From Mycolicibacterium sp. P1-18 (GTDB lineage: Bacteria; Actinomycetota; Actinomycetes; Mycobacteriales; Mycobacteriaceae), in assembly GCF_008329535.1 (NCBI RefSeq), contig NZ_NPKR01000005.1, positions 62,001 to 126,000 on the forward strand: 64,000 bases of DNA. The letters are read 5' to 3'. The notes under the pieces are model-generated. The model ran no database searches. It was not told the origin of the DNA and worked only from the letters and a program-made list of their open reading frames with translations. Of the stretch, positions 8,280 through 17,388 are shown one piece after another (the stretch's first letter is position 1; each line of letters begins with the position of its first letter). The translations under genes were made by a program, and so were the position numbers.

Positions 8280-10352
8280 ATGCACCTGATGGCTGTTCGA
8301 GGGGCCGTCAGGAGATTGCTGGTCGACTCCGACCCCGGTCGCCTGCGGCTGCGCAGCGCCGCGACGACCACACTGGCGCTCATCCTGGCCCTGAGCGCAT
8401 CGTACGGATTCATCACCGTCGCCGGTCAGCCGATCACGGTGGCCATGCTCGGCACGATCGTGGCGATGCAGTCCGCGGCCGCGGTCAAGGACCGTCAACA
8501 ACACAGCCGCGTGGTCACCACGCTGCTGCTCTTCTTCCCGGCCGTGGCCGCCGTGTCGTTGGCGGCGACGCTGAGCCACTTCGGCAAGGTGGCCGACGTC
8601 GGCTTCATCGCGGTCCTCTTCGGCGCGGTGTGGGTCCGCCGCTTCGGACCCCGGGGCAACGCCCTGGGAATGGTCGCGTTCATCTCCTACTTCTTCGCGC
8701 TGTTCCTGCGCGCCACGCCGAGTCAGATTCCGGTGCTCGCCGTGGCAATCGCGATCGGGATCGGCGCGACGCTGCTGGTGCGCACGCTGATCCTGCCGGA
8801 CCGGCCGGCCGTCGAGGTGCGCCGTCTGGTCCGGGCGCTGCGCGGCGCGTCGACGGCGGTGCTGGACGTCGCCGCCGCCTGCGACGAGTTCGACCTCGTG
8901 GTGCTGCGCCGCCGGTTGGACCACCTTGGCGAGACTGCGCTGATGATCGACGACTGGCTCGACCGGCACGACGCCGCCCAGTCGCTGAACGTCACCAGCG
9001 ACGATCTGGCCCTGAAGGTGTTCGACGCGCAGATCGCCATGGAGCAACTGGCGAGCATGCTGTGGTCCCTCGGCCCCGCGAGCTCGTGGCCCCGAGGCCT
9101 CCACGACGCGGTCGCCGCCGTCCGAGTGTGTTTGTGGCCCCATCCCTCCGAGGAGCAGCTCCGGGCCGCCCGCAAGAGTGCCGCGGCCGCGTCGGACCGC
9201 GCCGACCTGTCGGGCACCGAAGGCATCGCGACGGTCGTAGCCTTCCGCGTCGCGCAGGCGCACCTGGCGCTGCACCACATCACCACCAACGCACTCGGCG
9301 CCTCAGTCACCGCCGAACCCGAGCCGACGACACCCGACGCCGACGCCGACCGTGGGATGAATCCCAGCACCAAGGCGGCCATCCAGGTGGCGGTCGCCAC
9401 CAGCGCGGCCACCATCCTCGGCGAACTGGTCTCCCCCGATCGGTGGTACTGGGCGGTGCTGACCGCGTTCCTGGTGTTCACCGGCGTGTCGACGCGCGGT
9501 GAGATCCTGACCCGCGTCGGGCATCGCATCGTGGGCACCGTCGCCGGGGTCGTGGCGGGCGTGCTGCTGGCCGCCCTCGTCGGGCATCACCCGCTGGTGC
9601 AGATGCTGCTGCTGGTGATGTGCGTGTTCTGCGCGTTCTACCTCGTCACGGTGGCCTACGCGTTCCTGACGTTCTTCGTCACCGTGCTGCTGGCGATGCT
9701 GTACGGACTGCTCGGCGACTTCAGCGTCGAGGTCCTCGAGTTGCGCATCGCCGAGACCGCGGTCGGCGGCGTGGTCGGCATCGCGTCGGCCTACTTCATC
9801 TTCTCCACCGGAACGCGCTCCACGTTCGTGGAGAAGGTCGACGACTACCTGCAGAAGATGACCGACCTGGTCGACGTGGCGATCGCATCGGTGGCGGCGC
9901 CCGGCGGCGAGACCGACCTGGTGGCCGAGACCCGACGACTCGACAACGCCCTGCAGGCCGTCGTCACGGCGGGCAAGCCGCTGCAGATGGGACCCGCCGT
10001 CCGCAGCCGACGCGGCGTCCAACGCCTCCTGCGCGGGCTGCAGGTGAGCAACCGGTCGGCCCACGCGCTGGCCAGGGCGGGCGTCAACGCGGCCCGGGCC
10101 GACGCCGACACCACCCCTCCCGAGGCGACGGTCGCCGCGCTGCACGAGGCCGCCGCGCACGTCTGCGACACCATCGACTCGGTGAAGCGGGTGGTCGACG
10201 GCGCCGCGGTGGACCGGACGGAGAAGTCGACCAACGCGGTGGTCCTGAGCGTGGCGGGCACGGCGGACGTCCCGCCGGGCCCGGTGCGGGGCGCCATCCG
10301 GGCGTTGAGCAACCTCGACCGTGCCCTGCTCGAGGTGACGGCGCGGGTATGA
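8280..10352 (+). CDS. FUSC family membrane protein (aromatic acid efflux type)
   Basis: This is a large inner-membrane protein of 690 residues. It has two similar halves, each a cluster of about five or six hydrophobic helices followed by a soluble segment: residues about 25-165 (TTTLALILALSASYGFI...) and about 360-510 (AAIQVAVATSAATILGELV...). This is the architecture of the FUSC (fusaric-acid-resistance-like) family, which includes the p-hydroxybenzoate exporter AaeB of E. coli. ATG 8280 is chosen over a much earlier in-frame start because upstream residues lie in the divergent dhaK promoter region. It precedes pobA by 58 bases on the same strand, suggesting a role with hydroxybenzoate. Substrate and direction are inferred. 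Confidence 0.82.
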   Translation: MHLMAVRGAVRRLLVDSDPGRLRLRSAATTTLALILALSASYGFITVAGQPITVAMLGTIVAMQSAAAVKDRQQHSRVVTTLLLFFPAVAAVSLAATLSHFGKVADVGFIAVLFGAVWVRRFGPRGNALGMVAFISYFFALFLRATPSQIPVLAVAIAIGIGATLLVRTLILPDRPAVEVRRLVRALRGASTAVLDVAAACDEFDLVVLRRRLDHLGETALMIDDWLDRHDAAQSLNVTSDDLALKVFDAQIAMEQLASMLWSLGPASSWPRGLHDAVAAVRVCLWPHPSEEQLRAARKSAAAASDRADLSGTEGIATVVAFRVAQAHLALHHITTNALGASVTAEPEPTTPDADADRGMNPSTKAAIQVAVATSAATILGELVSPDRWYWAVLTAFLVFTGVSTRGEILTRVGHRIVGTVAGVVAGVLLAALVGHHPLVQMLLLVMCVFCAFYLVTVAYAFLTFFVTVLLAMLYGLLGDFSVEVLELRIAETAVGGVVGIASAYFIFSTGTRSTFVEKVDDYLQKMTDLVDVAIASVAAPGGETDLVAETRRLDNALQAVVTAGKPLQMGPAVRSRRGVQRLLRGLQVSNRSAHALARAGVNAARADADTTPPEATVAALHEAAAHVCDTIDSVKRVVDGAAVDRTEKSTNAVVLSVAGTADVPPGPVRGAIRALSNLDRALLEVTARV

Positions 10353-10410
10353 CGGGCGAGTCCGCTTCGCGTCGTGCCGTCCCGGGTAGTCCCGTCGTGA
10401 CGGAGGCGCC

Positions 10411-11595
10411 ATGAGCAAGCTCGACACCACCAGAACACAGGTGGCGATAGTCGGCGGAGGCCCCGCCGGGCTGATGCTGTCGCACCTGCTGCACGTCGCA
10501 GGCGTCGACGGCGTCGTCGTCGACCACCGGACCGTCCACCAGATCGCCACCACGCACCGGGCGGGCATTCTCGAACGGGACAGCGTGCGCCTGCTGGTCG
10601 AGTCCGGAGTGTCCGACCGCGTACTACTGGAAGGCGCGGAGCACGAGGGCATCGACCTGCGGTTCGGCGGTGAGAGCCACCGCATCGACTTCCAGGCACT
10701 GGTCGGCGCGTCGTGCTGGCTCTATCCGCAGACCGAGGTGTTCGTCGACCTCCATCGCGCCCGCACGCGCGACCACGGCGATCTGCGGTACGGGGTCTCC
10801 GACACCGAGGTGACCGGCGTGCTCGACACCCCCACCGTCCGCTACACCGATGCCGACGGCACCCGACACGAGATCACCGCCGACCTCGTCGTGGGGGCCG
10901 ACGGATCCCGCAGCGTCTGCCGAACCATGATCGCCGGTGCGCGGCAGTACGTGCGGGACTACCCGTTCGCGTGGTTCGGCATCCTGGTGCAGGCGCCACC
11001 GAGCGCATCCGAGCTCGTCTACACCCGCGCCCCTGAGGGCTTCGCGCTGATCAGCCAGCGCACCGAGGAGGTGCAGCGCATGTACTTCCAGTGCGACGCC
11101 GCGGAGGATCCCGACGACTGGTCCGACGACCGCATCTGGGACCAACTTCAGACCCGCCTTCAAGGAACGGACGGCTTCCAACTCAAGGAGGGCGCGGTCA
11201 TCCAACGCACGGTGTTGCCGTTTCGCAGCTTCGTGCAGACGCCGATGCGCCACGGCCGTCTCGTCCTCGTCGGCGACGCCGCGCACACCGTCCCACCCAC
11301 GGGAGCCAAGGGTCTCAACCTCGCGCTGTCGGACGTGCGGCTGCTGTCGGAGGTCGTCGAGCACGCCCTGACCAAGGGCGACGACGACGCACTGGACACC
11401 TACACCGAGCGCGCGTTGTCCCGGGTCTGGAAGGCCCAGCACTTCTCCTACTGGATGACGACGATGCTCCACAATGCCGCCGACGCATCGGACTTCGACG
11501 AGCAACGGCAGCTCGGCGAGCTCCACACCCTGGTCTCGTCGGAGGCCGGTCGCACCTATCTCGCCGAGGGGTACACGGGCTGGCCGAGCCCGTGA
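10411..11595 (+). CDS. pobA: 4-hydroxybenzoate 3-monooxygenase (p-hydroxybenzoate hydroxylase)
   Basis: This flavoprotein hydroxylates 4-hydroxybenzoate to protocatechuate with NAD(P)H and O2. It has 394 residues, the same length as the Pseudomonas enzyme. Motifs: FAD-binding GGGPAG near residue 15, the PobA-specific HRAGILE, a DG-type VVGADGSRS, and the second FAD motif GDAAHTVPPTGAKGLNLA near residue 290; the C-terminal WKAQHFSYWMTTMLH also matches PobA closely. It starts at ATG 10411 after GGAGGCGCC. No protocatechuate ring-cleavage genes are in the window. A strong hairpin terminator follows it. Confidence 0.95.
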   Translation: MSKLDTTRTQVAIVGGGPAGLMLSHLLHVAGVDGVVVDHRTVHQIATTHRAGILERDSVRLLVESGVSDRVLLEGAEHEGIDLRFGGESHRIDFQALVGASCWLYPQTEVFVDLHRARTRDHGDLRYGVSDTEVTGVLDTPTVRYTDADGTRHEITADLVVGADGSRSVCRTMIAGARQYVRDYPFAWFGILVQAPPSASELVYTRAPEGFALISQRTEEVQRMYFQCDAAEDPDDWSDDRIWDQLQTRLQGTDGFQLKEGAVIQRTVLPFRSFVQTPMRHGRLVLVGDAAHTVPPTGAKGLNLALSDVRLLSEVVEHALTKGDDDALDTYTERALSRVWKAQHFSYWMTTMLHNAADASDFDEQRQLGELHTLVSSEAGRTYLAEGYTGWPSP

Positions 11596-11606
11596 CGGCC
11601 AACGAG

Positions 11607-11636
11607 AACGGGCCAGGACTTTCGTCCTGGCCCGTT
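11607..11636. terminator. Bidirectional terminator between pobA and ssrA
   Basis: AACGGGCCAGGAC (11607-11619) and GTCCTGGCCCGTT (11624-11636) form a perfect 13-bp stem around a TTTC loop. It lies between the convergent pobA and ssrA genes and can serve both. No T-tract follows, as is common in mycobacteria. Confidence 0.85.
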
Positions 11637-11645
11637 CGTCGTATC

Positions 11646-12013
11646 GGTGGAGCTGCCGGGAATCGAACCCGGGTCCTACGGCATTCCCTCGAGGCTTCTC
11701 CGTGCGCAGTCCGCTATGTCTCTACTTGGATCTCTCGTTCACGCGGACGAGACGAGATGACGATCCCAGTCGCTGTTTGATGTCCCCGTACATCCCGCGA
11801 CCGGACGTATGGGTTTGTCCCTCTAGATGACGCCAGGATCCGAGTCGAGGGCTCTCTCGGTCTGACGGACACACCGTCGCTTAGGCAGCGAGGGCGTAGT
11901 CGCGCTGATTGGAATCGGCGCTTAATTGGTTGCAACGACGCTTACGGTGGTCTCTTGCCTGCACCGGCACGCTTCCCTTGATTCGATGCGCGAAGTCGAA
12001 ACCGTTCAGCCCC
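11646..12013 (-). ncRNA. ssrA: tmRNA (ssrA), tag ADSNQRDYALAA
   Basis: Transfer-messenger RNA rescues stalled ribosomes together with SmpB, encoded 3 kb away. The 5' end GGGGCTGAACGG (from 12013) pairs with CAGCTCC near the 3' end to make the alanine-type acceptor stem, and the T-arm CCGGGTTCGATTCCCGG is visible. The tag reading frame lies at 11919-11881: GCC GAT TCC AAT CAG CGC GAC TAC GCC CTC GCT GCC TAA, giving ADSNQRDYALAA, close to the M. tuberculosis tag. After the discriminator A the genome reads CCG rather than CCA, so the terminal A of CCA would have to be added enzymatically. The ends are judged from folding and may be off by a few bases. Confidence 0.95.
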
Positions 12014-12045
12014 TCGCACCCCTGCCGAACTTCAGCAGGACGTTC

Positions 12046-12051
12046 ATCGTA
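12046..12051 (-). promoter_or_regulatory. Candidate -10 element of ssrA
   Basis: TACGAT on the minus strand (12051-12046) lies 32 bases before the mature tmRNA 5' end, which would leave a short leader for RNase P to remove. No convincing -35 hexamer is visible at the expected spacing, so this is a weak call. Confidence 0.35.
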
Positions 12052-12100
12052 CCGCTTTCAGCGCGATTGCCCAGCGATTAATTCCCGCCGGTCGCGCCGG

Positions 12101-13132
12101 CTACCCGCCCGCGAACCGCCCGACCACCGTCACGACCACGGCGCCGAACAGCAGCCCCGGGCCCGCGATCTCGACGACCACGAGGCCGCTGCTGGCGACC
12201 GCGAGGACGCCGAGCGGGATGGCACCGGCGAGCAGGACCACCCGCAGGGCCAGCGTGCGCTGGGATCGCAGTACCGACCGCCACGTGCGCATCGGCACCA
12301 CCCGGCTCAGCCATCCGGCGTAGACCGTCAGGATCAGCGTGCACACGCCGACGGCGATGCGGTGCCCGGCATCCGGTGTGGTGCCCTGCCCGATCGAGGG
12401 GATGCTGACGATGATCACCCACCCCAGCAACAGCACGCCGAGGGTGGCCAGCCGCAGGAGCCGGGCCAGCGTGATGCCGATGTTGCGGCGCGCCAGGTCG
12501 CCGAGATCCGGGTCGAGCCGGGCCGCGCCGAGGAAACCGCTCAGGGCGGCCGACCACTTGCTGCGGGCGAGGCGGTTGACGCCGATGTTGTGGATGGCCG
12601 ACGCGTTGGCCGGATCGAGTTGCAGCGCTTGCTCGTACGCGCCCGTCGACTCGTCGGACCGACCGAGGCGGGCCAGGATCTGACCGCGCAGGACGTGGCT
12701 GTCGGCGCTGGTGGGATCCAGCCGCAACGCCTCGCCGACGACGAGGAGGGCGTCGTGGGGGCGCCCCACCTACATCAGCATCTCGGCGTACACGAAGTGA
12801 GCCAGCCGGTCATGCGGCTGGGCGGCGACCCCGCGCCAGGCCATGCACAGCGCCTGGTCGACCCACCCCGCCGCGTCGAGCGCGACGGCGTAGATCCGCA
12901 TGGCGAAGCCGTACTCGGGTGAGATGGCCAGTGCGGCATACGCGTTGCGGGTGGCGGCGTCGTACTGCCGGGTCAGGATCTGGACCCGCGCGAGGTTGGC
13001 CAGCAGCACCGCGTTGTCGGGGGCGGTGACCAGGGCGTCCCGCAGCACCTCTTCGGCGCGGGCGTGGTTGCGGGCGTCGGCGTACGCGGTGGCGAGGGCG
13101 ATCACGCCGTCGGTGTCACCGGCAGCGGTCAA
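12101..13132 (-). pseudogene. TPR/membrane protein gene interrupted by one in-frame TAG stop
   Basis: One continuous minus-strand frame encodes a TPR-rich N-terminal half and a C-terminal half with more TPRs and about four membrane helices, but codon 12772-12770 is TAG. The stop falls inside a canonical TPR: ...HFVYAEMLM-stop-VGRPHDALLVVGEALRLDP; a CAG-to-TAG change would restore an ordinary repeat (MLMQVGRPHDALL). Without the stop the product would be about 343 residues. The likely start is TTG 13132, overlapping the TGA of the upstream AAA ATPase gene (TTGA); GTG 13105 is an alternative. The two pieces (12770-13132 and 12101-12769, the latter restarting at GTG 12769) could each be translated, but I judge this a recent nonsense mutation or sequencing error. 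Confidence 0.75.
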
Positions 13133-14361
13133 CGCATCTTCTTGCGGCGCAGGTAGTTCGCCAGCTCGTCGTAGGTGCCGTCGCCGTTGGCGAATTCGAC
13201 GACGTTGCGCGCGGTGTCGAACCACGGGCCCGCGCTGGGACGAATCTGTACCAGTGCCGCGTCGACGTCGCTCATGCGGACCGGCCGGACCTGTCCCGCC
13301 CGCAGCGAGTCCGCCATCGCGAGTTGCGTTGCGGTGTCGCAGACGTGGGCGATGTCGGCGCCGGAGAAGCCGTCCGTCCGCTTCGCGACCGAGGCGGGGT
13401 CGATGCGCTCGACGGGCCGGTCGCGGAGGTTCATCCGCACGATCGCGGCGCGTGCCTCCGCGTCGGGCAGACCGACGAAGATCATCCGGTCGAAGCGGCC
13501 GGGCCTGCGCAGCGCCGGGTCGACGTCCCACGGCATGTTGGTCGCCGCCAGCACGTACACGCCGTCGTTGGACGACGTGGCGGTATCCAGTTCGGCGAGT
13601 AGCGCGTTGACGACGACGCGCAGGCCCGACCCGTTGCTCAGCGCCGCGCGTCGCTGCCCGAGTGCGTCGACCTCGTCGAAGAACAGCACGCACGGCGCGT
13701 TGCGGCGGGCGGTGTCGAAGATGCGAGCCAGCGCCCGCTCGCTGTCGCCCAGCCAGTGCTGCAGCACGTCGGCGATGCCGACCGCGTAGAAGTTGGCGCC
13801 GAGCTCGCCGGCCACCGCCCGGGCGAGGTACGTCTTGCCGCACCCCGGCGGGCCGTACATCAGCAGGCCGCCACGGGCGTTGACCTTGTAGGCGCGCGTC
13901 AGCTCGGGATTGCGGATGGGCCCGAGGAGGGACACCTCGAGACGCTGCTTGACCACCTCCATGCCGGCGACGTCGGCGAGGGTGACCTCGCTGCGCCGGA
14001 CCACGTCGACGTCGGTGTCGCCGATGCCGTCGGCGGTTGCGCCGTCACCGTCGACGAAGGCCGGGCCGATGATGTCGGACACCTCCTCCTCGGCGGCCGA
14101 CCAGTTGAACTCCGCCTTGGGGTTGGGCGCGGGCGCCTCGGCCACGGGGCCCGACGCCAGACCGGCGGTGCACCGCTGCAGCAGGGTCAGCGCCGCGGCG
14201 TTGGAGGCGTCCTGCGCCAGCGCGGCGCTGCAGTGGGTGAGTGCCTCGGTGTAGCTGCCCTGCTGAATTAGGAGGTCGACGAGGTGCAGCCGCAGCTCGA
14301 CGGCGTCGGGGGCTTGCTGAACGGCCGCCGTCAACTCGCGGATCACGGCGTCACTCGCCAT
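13129..14361 (-). CDS. TPR-AAA+ ATPase (VPS4/katanin-like AAA domain)
   Basis: This is a cytoplasmic AAA ATPase of 410 residues. Residues about 5-65 form TPR-like helices (ELRLHLVDLLIQQGSYTEAL). A low-complexity linker leads to one AAA module: Walker A GPPGCGKT (170-177), Walker B CVLFFDE (224-230), sensor-1 AATN (to 275) and second-region-of-homology arginines in RRPGRFDR (285-292), then a helical lid (GFSGADIAHVCDTATQL). The FtsH/VPS4-like core without a protease or membrane segment suggests a remodelling ATPase. It starts at ATG 14361 and is coupled to the broken TPR/membrane gene, which may have been its membrane partner. The target is unknown. Confidence 0.85.
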   Translation of the reverse strand: MASDAVIRELTAAVQQAPDAVELRLHLVDLLIQQGSYTEALTHCSAALAQDASNAAALTLLQRCTAGLASGPVAEAPAPNPKAEFNWSAAEEEVSDIIGPAFVDGDGATADGIGDTDVDVVRRSEVTLADVAGMEVVKQRLEVSLLGPIRNPELTRAYKVNARGGLLMYGPPGCGKTYLARAVAGELGANFYAVGIADVLQHWLGDSERALARIFDTARRNAPCVLFFDEVDALGQRRAALSNGSGLRVVVNALLAELDTATSSNDGVYVLAATNMPWDVDPALRRPGRFDRMIFVGLPDAEARAAIVRMNLRDRPVERIDPASVAKRTDGFSGADIAHVCDTATQLAMADSLRAGQVRPVRMSDVDAALVQIRPSAGPWFDTARNVVEFANGDGTYDELANYLRRKKMR

Positions 14362-14415
14362 CCCGCACTCCCTCCGCTCAGCGCTCGTTCGATCCTACTG
14401 ACTGACGTGGTGCGC

Positions 14416-15237
14416 CTAGCCCGCGGCGATCAAGCCCACCGCCGCGATGGCCAGCACCATCCCCGCCGCCTGCCAGCGCGTGACCCTCTCCTTGAGCACC
14501 ACCAACGCCAGCAGCACCGTGCCCGCCGGGTACAGCGAGACCAGAACGCTGGTCAGTGACAGCAGCGACGCCTGCAGCGCCAACAGCACCGCGACGTTGG
14601 CGACGGTGTCCAGCACTCCGGCCGACAACGCCAACCTCAGCGGCGCTCCGGACGGGACGCGGAGGTTGCCCGACACCGCGGCGACCACGAGGATCGTCAG
14701 GCTGGCCGTCAGCCGGGCGAACACCAGCGGCCACAGCCGGGCGTCCGGCGGCGCCTGGTCGATCAGCACGAAGTTGAGCCCGAAGGCCAGACCCGCGCCG
14801 AGGGTCAGCCACGCCACCTTCCCCGTGAAGCGATGCGCGGTCGAATCCTCGTCGCGCCCCTCGCGGCTCACCAGCACCACCGCGACCAGCGCGATACCGA
14901 TGCCGATGCAGGCCAGCGCACTCGGCCGCTCCCCCAGCGTCACGCCCGCGACGATGGGGACGCCGGCGACCAGGATGGCCGTCAGCGGCGACACCAACGA
15001 CATCGGCCCGGACCCCAGCGCGGCGTAGAACCACCACACGCCGAACGCCTGGCTGAGCCCGCACAGACTGCCCCACACCAGCGCGGGCGTCGAGACGTGC
15101 CCGCCGACCACGACGGACAGCACCGTCAACAGGACGAGCGCCACCGGGTACGACACCAGCACCACCCGCAGCGCGGCGACCCGGCGCGACGCCAGCCCAC
15201 CGACGAAGTCGCTCAGCCCGTAGCCGAGTCCGGACAC
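14416..15237 (-). CDS. EamA/DMT-family transporter
   Basis: This is a drug/metabolite-type membrane transporter of at least 273 residues with about ten hydrophobic helices in two EamA repeats (e.g. AGVPIVAGVTLGERPSALAC at the end of the first). The earliest conventional start in frame is GTG 15237. Upstream in the same frame the codons read L-T-G-V-L-L-A-L before that GTG, a natural start of the first helix, beginning with CTG at 15261 that overlaps the smpB stop (CTGA). A rare CTG start is therefore possible. No substrate can be inferred. It directly follows smpB on the same strand. Confidence 0.82.
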   Translation of the reverse strand: MSGLGYGLSDFVGGLASRRVAALRVVLVSYPVALVLLTVLSVVVGGHVSTPALVWGSLCGLSQAFGVWWFYAALGSGPMSLVSPLTAILVAGVPIVAGVTLGERPSALACIGIGIALVAVVLVSREGRDEDSTAHRFTGKVAWLTLGAGLAFGLNFVLIDQAPPDARLWPLVFARLTASLTILVVAAVSGNLRVPSGAPLRLALSAGVLDTVANVAVLLALQASLLSLTSVLVSLYPAGTVLLALVVLKERVTRWQAAGMVLAIAAVGLIAAG

Positions 15238-15257
15238 CAGGGCCAGGAGGACCCCGG

Positions 15258-15758
15258 TCAGCTCATGCCCTTGGTGCGCCTGCCCAGTTCGCGGATGACT
15301 TCCCGGTCGGCGTCGCGCCTGGCCAGGTCCTGACGCTTGTCATGGGCCTGCTTGCCGCGGGCCAGGGCGAGTTCGACCTTGACCTTGCCGTCGGTGAAGT
15401 ACAGCGACAGCGGGACCAGCGAGAGGTTGCCGTCCCTGATCTTGCCGATGAGGTTGTCGATCTGGCCGCGGTGCATCAGCAGTTTCCGGTTGCGCCGCGG
15501 GGCGTGGTTGGTCCACGACCCGTGGTGATACTCGGGGATGTGCAGATTGCGCAGCCACACCTCGCCGTCGTCGACGGTGGCGAACGAGTCGGCCAGCGAC
15601 GCCTGCCCCTCGCGGAGGCTCTTGACCTCGGTGCCCATCAACGCCACCCCGGCCTCGAACGTCTCCAGGATCGAATAATTGTGCCGCGCCTTGCGATTGG
15701 TCGCGACGACCTGGTTGTTTCGGTGCTTCTTGACCTCCGCGGCCGACTTCTTGGCCAC
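15258..15758 (-). CDS. smpB: SsrA-binding protein SmpB
   Basis: SmpB binds the tRNA-like part of tmRNA and brings it to stalled ribosomes. The 166-residue product has the family signatures NRKARHNYSILETFEAGVAL, GTEVKSLREG and the basic tail KRQDLARRDADREVIREL, whose C-terminal helix enters the mRNA channel. The start is GTG 15758, two bases after the ftsX stop, so it is the last gene of the prfB-mscS-ftsE-ftsX string. The same order is known in M. tuberculosis. Its partner RNA ssrA is encoded about 3.2 kb further along the same strand. Confidence 0.97.
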   Translation of the reverse strand: MAKKSAAEVKKHRNNQVVATNRKARHNYSILETFEAGVALMGTEVKSLREGQASLADSFATVDDGEVWLRNLHIPEYHHGSWTNHAPRRNRKLLMHRGQIDNLIGKIRDGNLSLVPLSLYFTDGKVKVELALARGKQAHDKRQDLARRDADREVIRELGRRTKGMS

Positions 15759-15760
15759 CG

Positions 15761-16657
15761 CTACCGCCGGACGTACAGCCGCAGGGTGACGTAGGCCGTG
15801 ACACCGGACATCGCCAAGCCGAGGAACAGCATGATGGGCGCGCTGAAGTAGAGGACGTCCTGATAGTCGACCTGAGCGATCAGGTTGGCGTCGTAGAACT
15901 GTTTGAGCGCCTTCTCGAGGAACAGCGCCCGCACCAGGATCAGCCCCCCGATCGCGATCACCACGCCGATGAACGCAGCCAGCATCGCCTCGACGAGGAA
16001 CGGCAGCTGGGTGTACCAGCGACTGGCGCCCACCAAGCGCATGATGCCGATCTCCGTTCTTCGGGTGTACGCCGCGACCTGGACCATGTTGGCGATCAGC
16101 AGGATCGCGCCGACGGCCTGGACCAGGGCGATGGCGAACGCCGCCGCGCTGAGCCCGTCGAGCACCGCGAAGAGCCGGTCGATCAGGTCCTTCTGATTCA
16201 GCACGTTGAGGACGCCGGGTTGCGCCTTGAGCGCGTCGTCGAAGGCCTTGTGCTGCTCGGGGTCGTCGAGCTTCACCACGAATGATGCGGGAAAGGCGTC
16301 CTTGCCCGCAACGTCTTTGTATTGCGGGAACTTCTTGATCGCGTCGTCGTAGGCGTCGCTCTGGTTGAGGAACCGGACCGACTTCACGTCGGTGCGATCC
16401 TCGATCTGCTTGCGCACCGCCTTGCAGGGGTCCCCGTCGCAGGTGGGGTCGTTGGCCGAGATGTCGTTGGTCAGGAAGACCTGGCTCTCGACACGGTCCA
16501 GATAGATGCCCTTCGAGCTGTCGGCGAGGCGGACGACGAGCAGGCCGCCGCCGAACAGGCCGATCGAGATGGCGGTCGTCAAGATCATGGCGACCGTCAT
16601 GGTGACGTTGCGACGAAGCCCTGTCAGGACTTCGTTGACGAGAAAGCCGAAGCGCAC
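15761..16657 (-). CDS. ftsX: Cell division ABC transporter-like membrane protein FtsX
   Basis: FtsX partners FtsE at the divisome and controls peptidoglycan hydrolases across the membrane (RipC in mycobacteria). The 298-residue protein has the N-terminal [18 protein letters not shown], a first membrane helix near residues 20-45, a large extracellular loop with a Cys pair ([12 protein letters not shown]), then three C-terminal helices with the conserved [14 protein letters not shown] segment. The start is GTG 16657, abutting the ftsE stop (TAA 16660-16658), and it is followed two bases later by smpB. Confidence 0.97.
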   Translation of the reverse strand: MRFGFLVNEVLTGLRRNVTMTVAMILTTAISIGLFGGGLLVVRLADSSKGIYLDRVESQVFLTNDISANDPTCDGDPCKAVRKQIEDRTDVKSVRFLNQSDAYDDAIKKFPQYKDVAGKDAFPASFVVKLDDPEQHKAFDDALKAQPGVLNVLNQKDLIDRLFAVLDGLSAAAFAIALVQAVGAILLIANMVQVAAYTRRTEIGIMRLVGASRWYTQLPFLVEAMLAAFIGVVIAIGGLILVRALFLEKALKQFYDANLIAQVDYQDVLYFSAPIMLFLGLAMSGVTAYVTLRLYVRR

Positions 16658-17347
16658 TTACCGATCCATTCCATAGACACCGCGCTGTTCGTCGCGGATC
16701 AGTCGTCCCAGCTCGAGTTCGATGACTCGCTGGCGCATGGAGTCGACGATGTGATGGTCGTGGGTCGCCATCAACACGGTCGTCCCCGTGCGGTTGATCC
16801 GCTCGAGCAGATCCATGATGTCCTTGCTGGTCTCCGGATCCAGGTTGCCGGTCGGCTCGTCGGCCAGCAGCACCAGCGGCCGGTTGACGAACGCGCGCGC
16901 GATGGCGACGCGCTGCTGTTCACCACCGGACAGCTCACTGGGCAACCGGTTCGCCTTCCCCGACAGGCCGACCATCTCGAGGACGTCGGGCACCACCCGG
17001 TTGATCACGTCGGAGCGCTTGCCGATCACCTCGAGCGCGAAGGCGACGTTCTCGAACACCGTCTTCTGCTGAAGCAGGCGGAAGTCCTGGAACACGCATC
17101 CGAGGACCTGCCGAAGCCCGGGGACGTGCCGGCTGGGCAGCTTGTTGACGTGGAACTTCGACACCTGGATGTCTCCGTGCGTCGGGGTGTCCTCGGCGAG
17201 GAGCAGCCGCATGAACGTCGACTTGCCCGAGCCGGACGGCCCGATGAGGAAGACGAACTCACCTTTATCGATCTTGAGCGAGACGTTGTCCAGAGCTGGC
17301 CGTGCCGAGGATTTGTACTGTTTGCTCACGTGGTCGAGGGTGATCAT
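16658..17347 (-). CDS. ftsE: Cell division ATP-binding protein FtsE
   Basis: FtsE is the cytoplasmic ATPase of FtsEX, 229 residues. Motifs: Walker [11 protein letters not shown]-loop CVFQDFRLL, signature ELSGGEQQR, Walker [13 protein letters not shown]-loop [12 protein letters not shown] 17347 ([13 protein letters not shown]) is chosen; the frame remains open upstream into the Thr/Pro-rich gene, but the extra residues are low-complexity shadow sequence. It runs directly into ftsX without spacing, as usual for this pair. Confidence 0.97.
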   Translation of the reverse strand: MITLDHVSKQYKSSARPALDNVSLKIDKGEFVFLIGPSGSGKSTFMRLLLAEDTPTHGDIQVSKFHVNKLPSRHVPGLRQVLGCVFQDFRLLQQKTVFENVAFALEVIGKRSDVINRVVPDVLEMVGLSGKANRLPSELSGGEQQRVAIARAFVNRPLVLLADEPTGNLDPETSKDIMDLLERINRTGTTVLMATHDHHIVDSMRQRVIELELGRLIRDEQRGVYGMDR

Positions 17348-17388
17348 CACGGCACGCCAGTGTAGCCGGGCCGAGTACAGGCCCCCGA

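Noticed and set aside
11714..11935. Short open frames inside the tmRNA region
   Set aside because: The region is fully explained by ssrA; only the 12-codon tag frame is translated.
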